A stretch of DNA of 64,000 nucleotides, taken from the NCBI GenBank assembly GCA_920105625.2, contig OV050030.1, positions 102,083,698-102,147,697 on the forward strand, given 5' to 3'. The translations under genes and the position numbers were made by a program. The DNA comes from Clusia tigrina. Lineage: Eukaryota; Arthropoda; Insecta; Diptera; Clusiidae. Shown in pieces: positions 11,712 through 25,779 of the stretch (position 1 is its first letter; every line of letters starts with the position of its first letter). A model generated the notes under the pieces. That model worked only from the letters and a program-made list of their open reading frames with translations, was not told the origin of the DNA and did no database searches.

Positions 11712-12015
11712 CTCTGATCTAAATTAGTTCAAACGTTTGCAACCATTCCTAGTTTTACAACCCTTATGGGAATTCATCGAAGTAGTGAGCTCTTATGTGA
11801 TAAACTGAAGCTAAAATCATCTCTTATTGCTTGATATGCCTTTGTTGATAAATAGTTTGTATTCTGCCATAACATCCGCTCTTCTCCTGTGTACTCTGCA
11901 TATATATTGGACCAAGGATAATTTTTGAAAATGTCACAGCATGCTCAGTAGCAGAAGCAGCTGAAACTATAGGATTTATTTGAAGCGATTTCACCGCTTC
12001 TCTCAATTCAGTTGC
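11185..12015 (-). pseudogene. P-element-like transposase remnant (left arm)
   Basis: This is the mirror of 42580-43405, where the plus strand reads more easily. From the high end: REAVKSLQINPIVSAASA, then (frame-shifted) EERMLWQNTNYLSTKAYQA, DDFSFSLSHKSSLLRW, then DDKASFNVIRRFYKVGN, CSQLTCSHVYP, YRGTQILSN and later NDLFDDLD and DGFKLTIHAM. The NYLSTKAY...LRW block and the C-x-L-T-x-x-H-V-x-P block are known P/THAP9-type transposase landmarks. At least two frameshifts and several stops are present. No THAP zinc finger, terminal repeat or catalytic set is recoverable. Confidence 0.55.
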
Positions 12016-12105
12016 GGTTTTTGTCTAAATCGGCTCAATAGCAATTTGGCTCTGTAACTTGGTCCATACTATACTTTTGCAAATTTTCATTAAAATATCC
12101 TAACG

Positions 12106-14943
12106 TTGTGGAAAAAAGTGGCAAAAGACAGACGGACGGACAAAAATCAAAATTGCCGTTTTTCTGAGCATATGTGTAGACTTAGAAGGCGTCCGTGGTC
12201 ATTGCGTCTTTCCATGGTCATTTCGGGTACCAAATTTTTGGCAGCAGGTGATTATAATGCGAAATATACCTTTTGGGGCTCCAGGTTAATAAATCCCAAA
12301 AGCAAACAACCCTTTCTCTGCGCTACTGAATCGGTGTTCTAACCTCGACTTCGTGTCTTCAGGGCTAGCGACATACTGGCCCTCTGACCCTCAAAAAGTG
12401 CCCGACCTCATCGATTTTGGAATAACCAGTGGTATTGATCGTGACTTGTTATCTTCAGAATCGTGTCTAGAGCTCGCTTCTGATCATTCATCAGTTATTA
12501 TACTCGTATGTCTACATAAACAAGCTCAACTAGGTAAGAAAACAGGTCACCTAACCAACAAAAGATCAAACTGGCTCAGGTACCGCCAATATGTAAGTAG
12601 ACATATAAACATTGGTCCTCGAAGAGTGCAAGCGAAATTGACTCGGCATATTTAGCCATAAACTCAGTTCTTACATCTGCAGCCACACACTCATCTCCAG
12701 CAGCCTCATTATCCCGCTCCGCAACAACTCGCACAACATCTGCAGTTATCGATAGTCTCGTTAAGGAGAAAAGGCGCGTAAGAAGAGAGTAAAAACAAAA
12801 TAGATCACCCTACGCCAAGCAGAAATTAGCATTAGCAAAAAACACCTCCGAGAAGCACTGAACTGCGAGCTAGAGAACAGTTTGAAAAAGTATACTGAGA
12901 CGCTAACTCCAACACAAAACACTAACTACTCTCTATGGAAAGCCTATAAAAATATAAAGACTCCTAAAGACTGTAATCCACCACTCAGGCAAAATAATGG
13001 AACTTGGGCAAGAAATGACTAAGAGAAAGCCTCATCGTTTGCAAATCATCTCAAATCCGTATTTCAACCTAACCAACCAACCAAAAGTTTTGAAATTCCA
13101 TTTTTTGGCCTCTAAAATACCACTAATCCCGATGAACGTTAAAATGAAGGAAGTGCAACTTGCAATTAAAACTCAGCTAAACCCGAAAAAAGCACCAGGA
13201 TTTAAATTAATTACCGCAAACATGATTGTGGAATTGCCTGAAATAGCCATCAAAATAATGACGCAGTTATTTAATGCAATATTTAGGATTGGGTATTTTC
13301 CACAACCATAGAAAATATTACAAATTACAATTATACCAAAACCCGGAAAAGACGCAACTCAACCGTCATCTTATCGGCCCATAAGCTTGCTCCCAGTAAT
13401 TTCTAAATTATTTGATAAACTGCTTCTTCTAAAGCTTATTCCCCACCATCAATTTGGATTTCGTAAGAATAACAGAATCATAGAGCAAATTAACCGTGTT
13501 ACTAGTTCAATTCGAAATATTTTTGAAGACAAAAAATATTGCACAGGCGTTTGAAAAAGATTGGCATTCGATTTTGTACTATTCGAAAAAATGGATCAAA
13601 GAAACTGTATTCAGTTTTGTGTAAAAAATGAAATTAAATGCGCAAGAACATTTGAAATGTTGACTGTGGCCTTTGGCGAGTCTACTATGAGCAGAACACA
13701 AGTTCAATTGTGGTATAACCGGTTTAAGGAAGGCCGAGAAAATGTCAATGACGATGCTCGTCCTGGTCGCCCGAGCACCTCAACAACCGATGAAAACATT
13801 GACGCAGTGAAGAAAATGATTTTGGATAATCGTCGAATCACTATCAGAGAGGTTGTTGGTGATGTTGGCATATCGTTCGGCTCATGCCAAGCAATTTTTA
13901 CGGATGTTTTAGGCATGAAACGTGCGGCAGCGAAGATTGTTCCAAAATTGCTAAATTTTGAGCCAAAACAACGTCGCATGGACATCGCTCAGGAGCTGTT
14001 TTTGGCCAAAAACAAACCCGTTATCATGCCTCAACCACCATATTCACCGGACTTGGCCCTCGCTGACTTTTTCCTCTTTCCAGAAAAATCGAAACAGGAG
14101 CTGTTGGCGATACCAAAAAAAAGCGTTTCAGAAGTGTTTCGAGGATTGGAAGAAACGCTGGCATAAGTGTATTATATCTGAGGGGAATTACTTTGAAGGG
14201 GACAAGATAGTTGTTGAGGAATAAATAAATACTTTATTTTTTGATCACAAAATAACGGTTATTTTTTGATCACACCTCGTATTATTCACTGCAGACCTCC
14301 CTACTGATGATCATCTAGTCACTTCAACATTCGTAGACGACACTGCTATTCTTAGTATACATAGCTATCCAATAGTGGCTTCGAATCGCCTTGAGGAGCA
14401 TTTGAAGAAAATTGAAGTGTGGCTGGCAAATTGGCGCATTAAGGTAAATGAGACCAAGAGCATTCATGTTACGTTTGCACTTGGGAAAGAAACATGCCCA
14501 GTGATTACACTAAACCTAGGAGTCTATCTAGACAGACGACTAACTTGGCGGAACCATATTGAGGCAAAAAGAACGCAGATAAAGCTAAAGGCCCATAAAA
14601 TAAATTGGCTACTCAACTCCAAGTCAAGGCTTCGTTTAGAAAGGAAGTCATTGTACAAGGCAGTGATTAAACTAATTTGGGCATACGGAGCTAAGCTTTG
14701 GGGAAAAGCTAGTTCATCGAACATCGAGCTGATGCAACGAGTGCAATCGAAAATCTTGCGTGCAATCACGGCTGCACCTTGGTTTGTTAGAAATGCTGAC
14801 ATCCATAAGGACCTCAACATTCCTCTTGTTAAAAGTGAGCTCACAGAGATTATGCACAAACACAAAAAAACACTGCGAGAGCACTCAAATCCATTGGTAA
14901 ACAATTTAGCTACAATCAAAAGATTGGACTTACCTATATATTA
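12106..14943 (+). pseudogene. jockey-like LINE ORF2 remnant, interrupted by a mariner (left arm)
   Basis: Endonuclease pieces FLAAGDYNAKYTFWGS (12237-12285) and ATYWPSDPQKVPDLIDFGIT (12365-12430), then ASDHSS, then the RT approach NPKKAPGFKLITANM (13178-13225), IPKPGKD, HQFGFRKN and AQAFEKDWH near 13540-13565. After the mariner insert the RT resumes near 14285 with FTADLPTDDHL and STFVDDTAIL (active-site FVDD), NWRIKVNETKS, LDRRLTWRNHI, IWAYGAKLWG and the C-terminus LDLPIY-stop at 14943. The RT region between motif A and the FVDD block is missing, so the mariner replaced or accompanied a deletion of roughly 80 codons. The 5' part before 12200 is not recognisable as jockey. Confidence 0.8.
13577..14279 (+). 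mobile_element. mariner-like element, internally deleted, 5' end lost (left arm)
   Basis: The frame from 13591 reads MDQRNCIQFCVKNEIKC, the helix-turn-helix QVQLWYNRFKEGRENV, DARPGRPSTS and KMILDNRRITIREV, then VPKLLNFEPKQRRMDIAQEL. It then jumps straight to PPYSPDLALADFFLFP with the third catalytic Asp and ends at 14166. The block holding the first two catalytic Asp residues is deleted in frame, so it is inactive. The right end carries a terminal-repeat-like GATCACAAAATAACGG / GATCACACCTCGTA region at 14243-14282; no partner is visible on the left. It sits inside the jockey RT. Confidence 0.75.
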
Positions 14944-15183
14944 AATGTACTAAATATTAAATAATTACTATATAAGATGAAATGTATTTAAATTGAATTA
15001 AAACTAAAAGGCAAAAATGTAGTGAAATTTAATACTAAGCCCAGGTGCGGGATAAATATAGTTAATTTAGCTCTTTAAATTTAATTACTTATTATTAGGA
15101 TTGAAATGAGTGAATTCAATAATTAAATTAATTGTTTAAAAATAAAAAAAAAATTAAAATAAAAAAAATAATATTTATATATA
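14944..15183. other. A/T-rich 3' tail of the jockey-like LINE (left arm)
   Basis: This is the 3' UTR and A-rich tail of the LINE ending at 14943. It carries long A runs around 15140-15170 and ends in TATATA at 15178-15183, which is the target site of the errantivirus-like provirus. Confidence 0.55.
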
Positions 15184-15497
15184 AGTTAAACTAACTAGCG
15201 TTAATTTTATTAAAAAAAATTATTTTTTTGGGAGCTTACTCCTTTATTTCTCCGAATTCAACTTATAACTAACTTAACAGAATTTTAAATACTTAAACCT
15301 AAGCTTATCGTCGCTGCTTCACCTGGGCGTCGCTGCTGCAGCTGCTCACGTTGTACCTGCATGCAACGTTTAAGCGGCGCGTGTGCCATGTCAGCACAAA
15401 AGAATGGGAACACAATTTTGTGGAGTTTCGCAAGATGAAATACGAGACTTTTGTTTTTCGGTTTATCATCAAAGTTTAAATGTGAGGTGTGTTAACT
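15184..15497 (-). repeat. 3' LTR of the errantivirus-like provirus (left arm)
   Basis: 314 bp with AGTTAA/TTAACT ends. On the minus strand it contains AATAAAGG(AGTAAGC), a plausible poly(A) signal, near 15246-15256. It is nearly identical to the other three LTR copies in the window. Confidence 0.9.
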
Positions 15498-15512
15498 ACT
15501 CCCCCCTAAATT

Positions 15513-17070
15513 TCAGACGTCCTCGTTTGAATCAGACTGTTTGTTAAATATTTTGTTTAAGCCTTCTATTGCTGTGTTGGATAAGTGTAGATTTGATGAA
15601 TTACTTTCTGTTTTTTTGATGATAGGCCTTCCGTTTCTGTGTAGTAAGTATTGGTACAAGCAGGCAATTGTGACAAGGATAAGTATTATGGATCCTAATC
15701 CGAAATTCAGGCCAATATTAGTTTCTTCGCTCTCTTGGAGTAGATTTATGAAGTTAGAGTTGTTGATTTGGAATTCCTTCATCATTTGTAATGAGAGTAT
15801 TTCTTCAATGTTGTTTGGATCAGATGATGGTTGTAACACTGCCGGTAGTGGTTTACTTGCTGATATTTCCGCATTAAAGAATGTATCTTGATCAATTTTG
15901 ATGCTGGCATTGTGGTAGTGTATGATCAATGTTCCATTTAGAGTTAGGGATTCTTCATTGATTACTGCAATACCATTGAATCTGTTCAAAAAGAGTATTC
16001 CCGGTGATATTTCCTCGATTGTAGGTGTATGTTGATTGTTGACTTCAGTGCAATTAGGTGGGCGACTTTGTAGCAAATTTGCTATACAAGTATCATTATT
16101 TAAATTAACTAGGCTACTAATTGGACATATTTTTAAATTATTATAAGTTTTACAAATTTCTTTAATACCAAATATATCCTTTCCACATGAGAGCGTTGAA
16201 TCGAAATTTATTTTATTTATTCTTGAAAATTTTTTTAAGCTTCTAATTTTTATTGTTTTACAAATGCGATTTTCAACTGTTGGTAAGCTTATTATGTAAA
16301 TTATAAAATTATTATTTGAAGCAATTTTAATTTCGGAAAATTCAAACGCTTCATCTATATTTATAAATGGTATATTTTCTTTGCTTATTTTTTTTTGCTA
16401 GGTCAATTTCATTATTTGACAATATAAAAGAATTTATTATATTGGCTTTTGCCCAGTGAATAGCATATGCAACATTTACGATCTCTTCTTTAATTATTTC
16501 TAATTTATATCTTAATTCTAAAAATAATTCATTTTCAATTTCTTTATCATTTTTTAACATTTTTGTTGTGCTATTTGTAATATTTGAAATTTCATTAATT
16601 CTTTTTAAGGTTAGCCTATTTATTATCAACTGATTATTGTTATTTTCTAAAACATCATTCAGCTTCTCTACTACAATGCTATGATCGTGGTGGTCAGGAC
16701 TTCCTGCTATCCATTTCCACGCACTACCTAGAAAATCGAGTGATCTCTAATTTTTTTTATTGATTCTTAAATTGCTGATGTGGGTTTTTATTTGGGATAT
16801 CAGAAGGATTATGAAAGGATAATGTGGGTTTTTATCGCATTTGTAACTGTTCGCTGTCGCTTCGATATTATTAGTTATTTCGCTATATTTATCAATGTCA
16901 ATTTCATGTATAATTTTAAAATTTCCTGTTTATATTTTCGCAGTTCCTTCTTCTATTGTAACTAACAGTGAATTACTGTAGTCCAGTATATGTACCTCTG
17001 CAATGCATATCGGAATAATTAGGCTGAAAAAGGGAAATTGTATGTTTAATATATAAGGAATGATAGGGTT
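15513..17070 (-). pseudogene. env: errantivirus-like env remnant (left arm)
   Basis: Read on the minus strand: a splice-acceptor-like TTTTTCAG near 17025, a leader, then after a stop near 16750 LDFLGSAWKWIAGSPDHHD (16740-16690), the hydrophobic start of the transmembrane subunit after a basic cleavage-type region. The middle 92-codon stretch is at 16351-16629. The C-terminal part at 15513-16076 has Cys-rich NLLQSRPPNCTE, a membrane span SIILILVTIACLYQYLL and a cytoplasmic tail ending SNEDV. A poly(A) run near 16390 shifts the frame in both arms. This arm retains the C-terminal extension and a 20-bp segment that the right arm has lost. It is not able to encode an intact glycoprotein. Confidence 0.75.
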
Positions 17071-17114
17071 GGATCTTAATTTCGTATTCGGCTTTTGTGT
17101 ATTAGTTGATTCTT

Positions 17115-20100
17115 CTCTGCCAACACAGTACTGTTTCTATTTTCTTTTACTATTTCTTTAGAGTATGGTTTGGATAGTTTAGTTCCTAATCTTTTATTTC
17201 GTTTTACAAAAATAACCTGTCCGGGGATATATGTTTTTGGTTCCCGTTTATTTTTACTATGGATATATTGAATATCTTTCTTCTGTTTGTTTGCTAATTT
17301 TCCTATATTATCTTGTCTCGTTTTTTCTATGTCGACGGGAGTAAATGAAACATTTCTATTAAAATATAAGTCAACTGGTCGTTTTCGCGTAATTGAATGA
17401 ATTGTATAGTTATATTCTGATACTGATCGTTCTAGGAGTTCTTCAAAATTTCTATGTCCTCTATTTTCTTAATTGCAGCGCATTATTTCGACAGTGTAGA
17501 ATGGACCCGTTCTACTTGTCCATTCGCCTGACTCTTATATGGTGGCGTACTATAAACTTCTATTCCAAGCTCGTCCTGCATCATAAATTTAATTGTGGCA
17601 GAATTAAGTGAGGGTTCGTTATCTATGACTATTAGCTTGGGTACGCCAAAGTAAAATATGATGTCTCTTAATGGTCTTCTAATATCTGCTATTGCTCTGC
17701 TAACTAACATTTTAGTTTGCGCATATTTAGTAAATTTATCTAACGCAGTCATAACTATTTTTCCCTCGGTTAAAAATATATCAATATGGACTGTGTGACC
17801 GGGAAAGGTGGGTAGTGGCGTTTAATTTAGTTTTGGTTGATTTGGATGCCTTTCATATTTGTTTTCCTTACAAGTGTTGCAATTTGTTATTATTCGTTTG
17901 ATTTTACTAAGCATCCCTGGAAAATAATGCTTTTCTAGTATTTGAATTTTGTTTTCTGTAGCGTTCCTGTGTGCTCGTTTATGAAATTCTAATATAATAT
18001 TTTCTTTGTCTTCTTCATTTGTAACATCTTCAACTAATTTTTGCGTATATCGAGCTTTATAACTAGTAAAGTGCTGCGGATAAAAGTTTTGAATTACACC
18101 CATAATTCTCTCTTCTGTGTGAATTCCATTTATGACAGATGGATTAAGAAATCGTTTCAAATGGGAAATAAGAATCTGTTCGTTGTATTCTGGTTCTGTT
18201 ATAATATGTCTATGGATTGTAGGGAATATTATCTTGAACTGGTGTGTTGACGTATCATCTTGTTTAAAAAATATCTGGTTTTTAAATACATTAATGGGCA
18301 CTTCTGCACATGGAATAAGGTCATGTGAAGAGCTTTCGTCACTATGAAGAGTTGGTGTAAGTGAATTTATCTGAATAGGTATCCTTGAGAGAGCATCTGC
18401 TACTACATTAGCGTGTCCAGGCTTGTACATTAATTCATAATTATACTCTTCTAAAATTGATTTCCACCGTTTCATCTTACTATTCGTATTTTTCGATCTT
18501 AATGCGTATGTGAGGGGCTGATGATCGGTGTATATTTTAATCTTTTTTGAGCCGTATAAATAATTTCTAAGAGAATTCAATGACCATATGATGGCTAGCA
18601 TCTCCTTCTCATTTGTCGCATAATTCTCTTCAGATTTATAAAGTGTTCTGGATATAAATGTGATTGGTCTATTATCTTACGATAGTACGGCACCAATCGC
18701 ATAATCTGATGCATCAGTTGCTAGCTCGAAATCTTTGGAAAGATCTGGATGAATGAGGGTGATGTCCTTTGATATCATTTGATATTCCTGATTTTATTAA
18801 ATGCATCTATTGCCTCGTTGTCTAGTGCACTTAATTTCTTTTTTGATGTGTTTTTTGAAACATTCCCTGCTTCTCCTCACAGAAGAGCAGTGAGTGGTTT
18901 GGCTATCTTTGCGTAGTCTCTGATGAATCTCCTGTAGTAGCCAGACATTCCCAAAAACGATCGGAGTTCTTTTAAATTTTTGGGTATTGGAAAATTCTTA
19001 ACTGCTTCTACTTTTTTCACATTTGTCTTGATTCCTTCGGCACTCACAACATATCCTAAAAATTCCACTTCATTTTTTAGAAAAGCGCATTTGTCTAATT
19101 GGATTTTCATGTTTGCTTCCTCTAGTGTTTCAAATACAAGCTCTAAATTATGTAAATGCTCTTCTTCATTTTTGCCAAATATTATTACGTCATCAATATA
19201 GACGTAACATCTTTTGCCTATATGTTGTCGGAGAATGTCGTCTAAAGCTCTTTGGAACGTAGAGGGCGCGTTTTTGAGCCCGAAAGGAAGGCGCAAAAAT
19301 TCATACTTTCCATTGTTTATGGAAAATGCTGTCTTTTCTATATCCGATTCGCGAAGGAGTATTTGGTGCAAACCGCTTTTTAAATCAATAACTGTAAAAA
19401 ATTTGTTTTCACCGAGGTTGGCTAAAACTTCGTTAATTTCTGGTATCGGATATCTATCGGGAATGGTTACAGAATTTATTTTTCGGTAGTCGATTACCAT
19501 ACGATATTTCTTCTCACCGGAGGTATCCATTTTTTTATCGACTATCCAAACGGGAGAGTTATATGGAGATTTGGATTTCCTTATTATCCCATTGGCAAGG
19601 AGTTCTTCTACCTGACGTTCGACTTCTCCTTTTAATGCCATTGGGTAAGGGTATGGCTTAGAATATATTGGTGTTTCAGAAGTAGTGCGGATTTCACCCT
19701 TAACTAATGTTGTATAGGTGAGTTTTTCATCCGGATCCGAAAATAAATTTGGACAATGTTTAATAATGTTCTTTAACTTATGCTGTTGTGCCTGTGATAA
19801 ATGTGGTAACCTTATGCAAACTGTATTAACTTCTTGTGAGATTTTTTGTTTTAGAGGTATTTTAGTATTTGGGAATATGGTCATGAAATTTTTGTCGGTG
19901 TGAATAGTGGCCTTTAATTCCTTAAGGGTGTCGTTCCCTATTATTCCGTGGAAGGAGGATAATGTAGGCAAAATATAAAATTTTAGATTGTCTGTTCTTT
20001 GGCCGAAAATATTCGAATATGTATGATACTTTATTTCTATCTCTCCTGCAACAGAGCAAACTTTAAAAGGGGTTTCGTTCTTAAAAAAATTCCTAATTCT

Positions 20101-20205
20101 AGTGGATTGAATGTAATTTTTATTCGATCCTGTATCGATTAAAAATTCTATCTTGTCTCCGCTTCTAGTCGTGTATTCAACACATGGAAGTGAAGACGGA
20201 CTTAT
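17115..20205 (-). pseudogene. pol: errantivirus-like pol remnant: PR-RT-RNase H-IN (left arm)
   Basis: Minus strand, in order: retropepsin FLIDTGSNKNY near 20140; RT with MVIDYRKINSVTI, FTVIDLKSG, LPFGLKNAPSTFQ and YVYIDDVIIFG (19215-19180); RNase H with ELATDASDYAIGA; integrase with an HHCC zinc finger (HKRAH...CNTC) and a D-D-E core (TALDKF, IDNEPS, GQVER). Lesions particular to this arm are a stop in the RNase H (CAA to TAA near 18680), a 1-bp loss in the integrase after the Glu (near 17490) and an altered VERVHS. Lesions shared with the right arm are the frame change before MISKDIT near 18776 and the TAA at about 17823. Confidence 0.85.
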
Positions 20206-21651
20206 TCTAAAAAATTAACATTATCTTTTTCAGGAAAAATGTTATTTGGATCGTCGTTAGGTTGTATATCATTTTCTTGTTCATTATTTGGATAACTTGC
20301 ATTAAGATGAAATTCGTTGTGGTTATCTGGTTCGATTGGATAACCTGTGTATAAATTCGGATAATAATTTGGACAATTTGCATTATAGTCGAACTCAATG
20401 TTGTTACCTGACTCACTTGGGTAGTCTGTGTTTAGATAATAATTGCGTTGTATTTTCCTCGGTGTCGGATGCGTCATCTGACTAACTCCTGAACGCTTTT
20501 GAGGGAAATTCTGCTGTGGCCTATTTTGATAATTTACTTGTTTTGTTTGTATAGAACTATCGATGTCCATTGGGACCGGTGGCTTGGGTTGTAGGTTGGG
20601 TCGATTGTTAAATCCAACAGGATTTGCTGGGAAATGTCGATTATTTCCAAACCTATTGTAATTTGCTTGTGGTGAGTAATTTTGTTGGAACGGGATAGGT
20701 CGGTTATAGTTAAATCTATTATTGAATTGATTCAAATGTTGTTGAGATCTATGGGAACGTGGTGGAGGAGGTGGAGCGTAGGCTAGTTCTGGATAAAAAC
20801 GTTGTCCTTTAAAGTTTATTGGTTGCCGTGGAGGTCGTTGGGGTGTTGGCATGTTAGTAAGGTGTCTGTTTGCGCCGTGCGCATAGTTTAACCTGAAGGT
20901 CATATTTTCCAGTTTTTGACAAAGGTGCAGTGCCTGTGGCAAAGTAGAGGGTTCACGAATACTTAGCAATCGTGGTAGGTCGCCGTTAAGCCCACGAATG
21001 AAGGTGTCCAAAGCCTTCTCTCTATAAGAGTTGGTCATGGCACGAATTGCTTCTTCGCTAATGTCAAGGCATGATATTTTATCAAGGATCAGCGACAGAT
21101 GCTGATATACCATCTGATAGAATGTCGCTATTTCCTGGTGAAGCTGAGTCAAGGTCGTTAATTGGTACTCAAGTGTACCTATATCCCGCTTGTCTGAATA
21201 ATGTAGCATCAGACACTTCCTAATTTGTGGCCAATCTAATGGAGTCCGATAGGATTCCAAAGCCGTGTCGGCATCACCGATAATTTTGTGTCTTATACCT
21301 TGGAGTATTTTGAAAACTTCTGTAAACATCGAGAATTCGGTCTACTGTTTTGCGCCATGAGTTGAATTCTGCTGGTCGGCCGGAAAATTCCCTCAAGCAC
21401 TTTACCATGTCCGGTATCCTGTCAAGTTCGTTAACGTTCGTCGCGTTTACGGTTATTTCTGTATTACGCATGTTCCCATCGTCACTGTTGGTCATGCGAT
21501 TCATGACTTGCTGTACTATTTCCTGAATAAATTGAGTGTTTGATAGTTGGGCGTTTGGTTGGGAAGTTTGTGGAGGATTTGGTTGTTGGGAAGTTGGTTG
21601 ATCAGTTGAAATTCCTAATCTCCTAAATCTCTCTAGGATTTCTTCCTCCAT
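20202..21651 (-). pseudogene. gag: errantivirus-like gag remnant (left arm)
   Basis: An N-terminal piece at 21274-21651 starts MEEEILERFRRLGIS and ends near DRILDVYRSF. One frame change near 21290-21330, shared with the right arm, leads to a 375-codon piece at 20202-21329 with LHYSDKRDIGTLEYQ, DTFIRGLNGDLPRLL and a Pro/Asn/Gln-rich C-terminus. No CCHC knuckle is present, as is usual for this group. Pol follows in the -1 frame at an AATTTTTTAG stretch, the likely frameshift site. Apart from the shared frame break, this arm's gag is open, unlike the right arm copy. Confidence 0.8.
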
Positions 21652-22262
21652 TTTTATAAATGTTTTATTTATGGTTATTTATAAATATTAAAATTCTATC
21701 CTTTAATAGTTTACTAATATTCAAAAATAAGAAATATTTAATAAATTTGTTTCCTCAAATTTCTTTTCAATAAAAGTTTTCTCAAGCTTTTCACTAACAT
21801 TCGTTAAAAAAAAAATTTTCATTATTTTTCTTAATTCTAATTTTCAATACATTTTTCTCATGAGATATTCCTTCAATTCAATTTCAATTTGCTTTTACTA
21901 ATTTGAACACTTTTAAATTTTAATTAATTTCTCTTATTTGATATTTTTTTTAAGTTAAACTTTTCTTTCAATGAAATTCTTTCTAAGTATATTTTTCAAA
22001 TTTCCTCTAAGTAAATTTATTTTCTTATTTTTATAACTTACATGAAACAAATTACTGTTAGTCTTAACATTATTATGTCCAGCGGTGGTCTCCTGGGGTT
22101 ATTAAGTACGTCGGCTCTGGTCCTTTTTGATGATCTCTACTTGGGGGCCTCTTTACTATTTAATTTCCAAGATCTCCAATTAGTGCGTCTGCTCAATAGT
22201 TTACTTTTTATTTTCAACCTTTTCCTTGAGCGTTTCACTTTTTATGTGCACTGTTACCGCTG
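21652..22262 (-). other. provirus leader between PBS and gag (left arm)
   Basis: About 610 bp of AT-rich untranslated leader, the mirror of 32347-32957. Small open frames at 22042-22290 on the other strand are shadows. Confidence 0.7.
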
Positions 22263-22279
22263 GTCCCTGCTCGGGCGCC

Positions 22280-22280
<1 letters not shown>
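22263..22280 (-). other. primer binding site, tRNA-Lys type (left arm)
   Basis: The minus strand reads TGGCGCCCGAGCAGGGAC immediately next to the 5' LTR. This is complementary to the 3' end of a lysine tRNA, as in the gypsy and lentivirus type of primer site. Plus-strand DNA-synthesis partner: the polypurine tract near 15500. Confidence 0.8.
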
Positions 22281-23935
<1,655 letters not shown>

Positions 23936-24039
23936 GGGTGGGAACATAACTCGCGCATTTGACAATTGAACTGCAATGAACTTTCACTACTGACTGGTCG
24001 GCACTTTCCCAAAAGTGTGCCACTCGATGATTGCATTGG

Positions 24040-25692
24040 TGGACAATTGTAGACTGTGCAAACCAAAGAGTAGGGCAATTAAAAATAACAATGTAGCGCA
24101 ATTATAAATAATAAAGTAGAACATTAAGAAACGATAATATGAATGTAAGTAGTTGATAGCTCTTATCATCTTAGATAGAGTGTCAGGTGTACTCAACAGC
24201 CAGTTACGGCGTAAACAAAATGGGTTCAGACCAAACCGATCTTGCGTGGACCACATCAACACTTTACGCATAATTGTGGAGCAATCTGTCGAATGGACAT
24301 CGCCACTATTTCTCCTTTTCGTGGACTTCGAACGTGCGTTTGACACGGTTAACAGAGACGCTATATGGCGCTCTCTACAAAATTGCGGAGTTCCGGACAA
24401 GATCATCGAACTCATTAAGGCCCTATATAAAGACGCGAACCTTAGTGTGCGTTATAAAGGTAAAAATAGTGCCAACTTTAATATAAACAGAGGCGTTAGG
24501 CAGGGGTGCGTTCTGTCACCACTGTTGTTTATAGTGGTCTTGGATGATGTCCTTAGGCGTACTAATGCGGAGACGGAGGAGGGGTTGCAGTGGAGATTAA
24601 ACCAAAAGCTCAGCGATTTGGACTACGCTGATGACATCTGTTTCATGACGCACACGTTAGCAGGCGCCTCGTCAAGAATACGCCAACTAGCCGTAAACGC
24701 TCATGCAGCTGGCCCCAAAATCAACTTCTCCAAAACTAAACTTTTGCGACTGCAAACTGCAAATACACCTCCACTCACTGTACTGACAAATGATAACTCC
24801 ACCATCAACATTGGGGACGTTGACAGCTTCTGCTACCTTGGTAGCTACATAACAAAATATGGGGGTGCAACATCTGATGTGGCAGCACGCATAAACAAAG
24901 CACGGTCTGCATTCCGAAATTTAGATCGAATTTGGCGTTCTCGTGTGATATCGCTGCGCACAAAAATACGAATATTTAACATCATCATAAATCCTGTTCT
25001 GTTGTATGGGTCTGAAACAAAGTTGGTCTCAGAACAAATAACTCGACAACTTTAAACTTTTGTCAACAAATGTCTACGAAGAATCTGCCGCATTTTCTGG
25101 CCGACAACGATCATGAGCGAAGACTTGTGGCGCCTCACCAGTAGCGAGCCTATTGACACAGAAGTTAAAAGACGCAAGTGGAGCTGGATAGGGCACATTC
25201 TGCGTAGAGAAGACACAAACATTGCAAAGATGGCCTTTCAATGGAACCCACATGGTAGTCGGAAAGCAGGACGCCCACGACAAACATGGGTACGCACTAT
25301 CCACGCCGAAAGTCACCACAGAGCCACCTGGAACGAAATAAGACACCTGGCTGCTGATAGAAACCGTTGGAGAGCTTTTGTGACCGCCCTATGCTCCGAC
25401 TAGGAGCGATATTTGACTCTTTTATAATTATGTCTTTTAGTTAACTTTGTTAGCATAAGTATAGCTTTATTGTGTCAAATGTCATGGAATTAAATATAAT
25501 ATAATAAGTAGTTTATAAGCAGGTGTTTAACGAATAAAGAAAGTCTTCTAAAAACTAAACTTGATCGCGTTTCAACTCGCGCGGTTAGGAAAAAACGAGA
25601 GTGGACACTGGCTGCTATCAAGCGCCCAGTAAATGTCCTACAGCGAGTAAAATCTAGGCGAGCACACCATACACCGCCCCAACACCCAACAA
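24040..25692 (+). repeat. copia-like LTR remnant split by an RTE LINE (left arm)
   Basis: The pieces 24040-24146 and 25516-25692 together match the uninterrupted copy at 8300-8430. The RTE LINE lies between them, flanked by AAGTAGTTGA (24147-24156) and AAGTAGTTTA (25506-25515). AATAAA occurs in the plus orientation near 25533. The segment ends near ...CCAACACCCAACAACTG (25678-25695), after which copia RNase H-like sequence follows. LTR identity is inferred from these neighbours. Confidence 0.5.
24157..25505 (+). pseudogene. 5'-truncated RTE-like LINE (left arm)
   Basis: The element starts inside the RT and contains QNGFRPNRSCVDHINTLR, FVDFERAFDTVNR (motif A), GVRQGCVLSPLLF, LDYADDICFM (active site), FCYLGSYIT, SRVISLRTKIRIFN, and after a TAA at about 25053-25055 the C-terminus ICRIFWPTTIM, WSWIGHILRRED and GRPRQTW, ending at 25403. 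It is an RTE-clade RT lacking its endonuclease. The stop is specific to this arm; the right-arm copy reads through. A short 3' UTR ends in ATATAATATAAT before the target duplication. Confidence 0.85.
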
Positions 25693-25779
25693 CTGTCAAG
25701 TGAGTAATTAGGTACTTGAAAGAAACATTAAGTAAATAGCTTGTTTTTCAATAGGAAATAACATTTATTACTGGATATT

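Noticed and set aside
14524..14919. 131-codon open frame opposite the jockey-like RT (mirror 39675-40070)
   Set aside because: Antisense shadow of the LINE C-terminal coding region.
15541..15891. 116-codon open frame on the plus strand (mirror 38698-39048 minus)
   Set aside because: Antisense shadow of the env C-terminal region.
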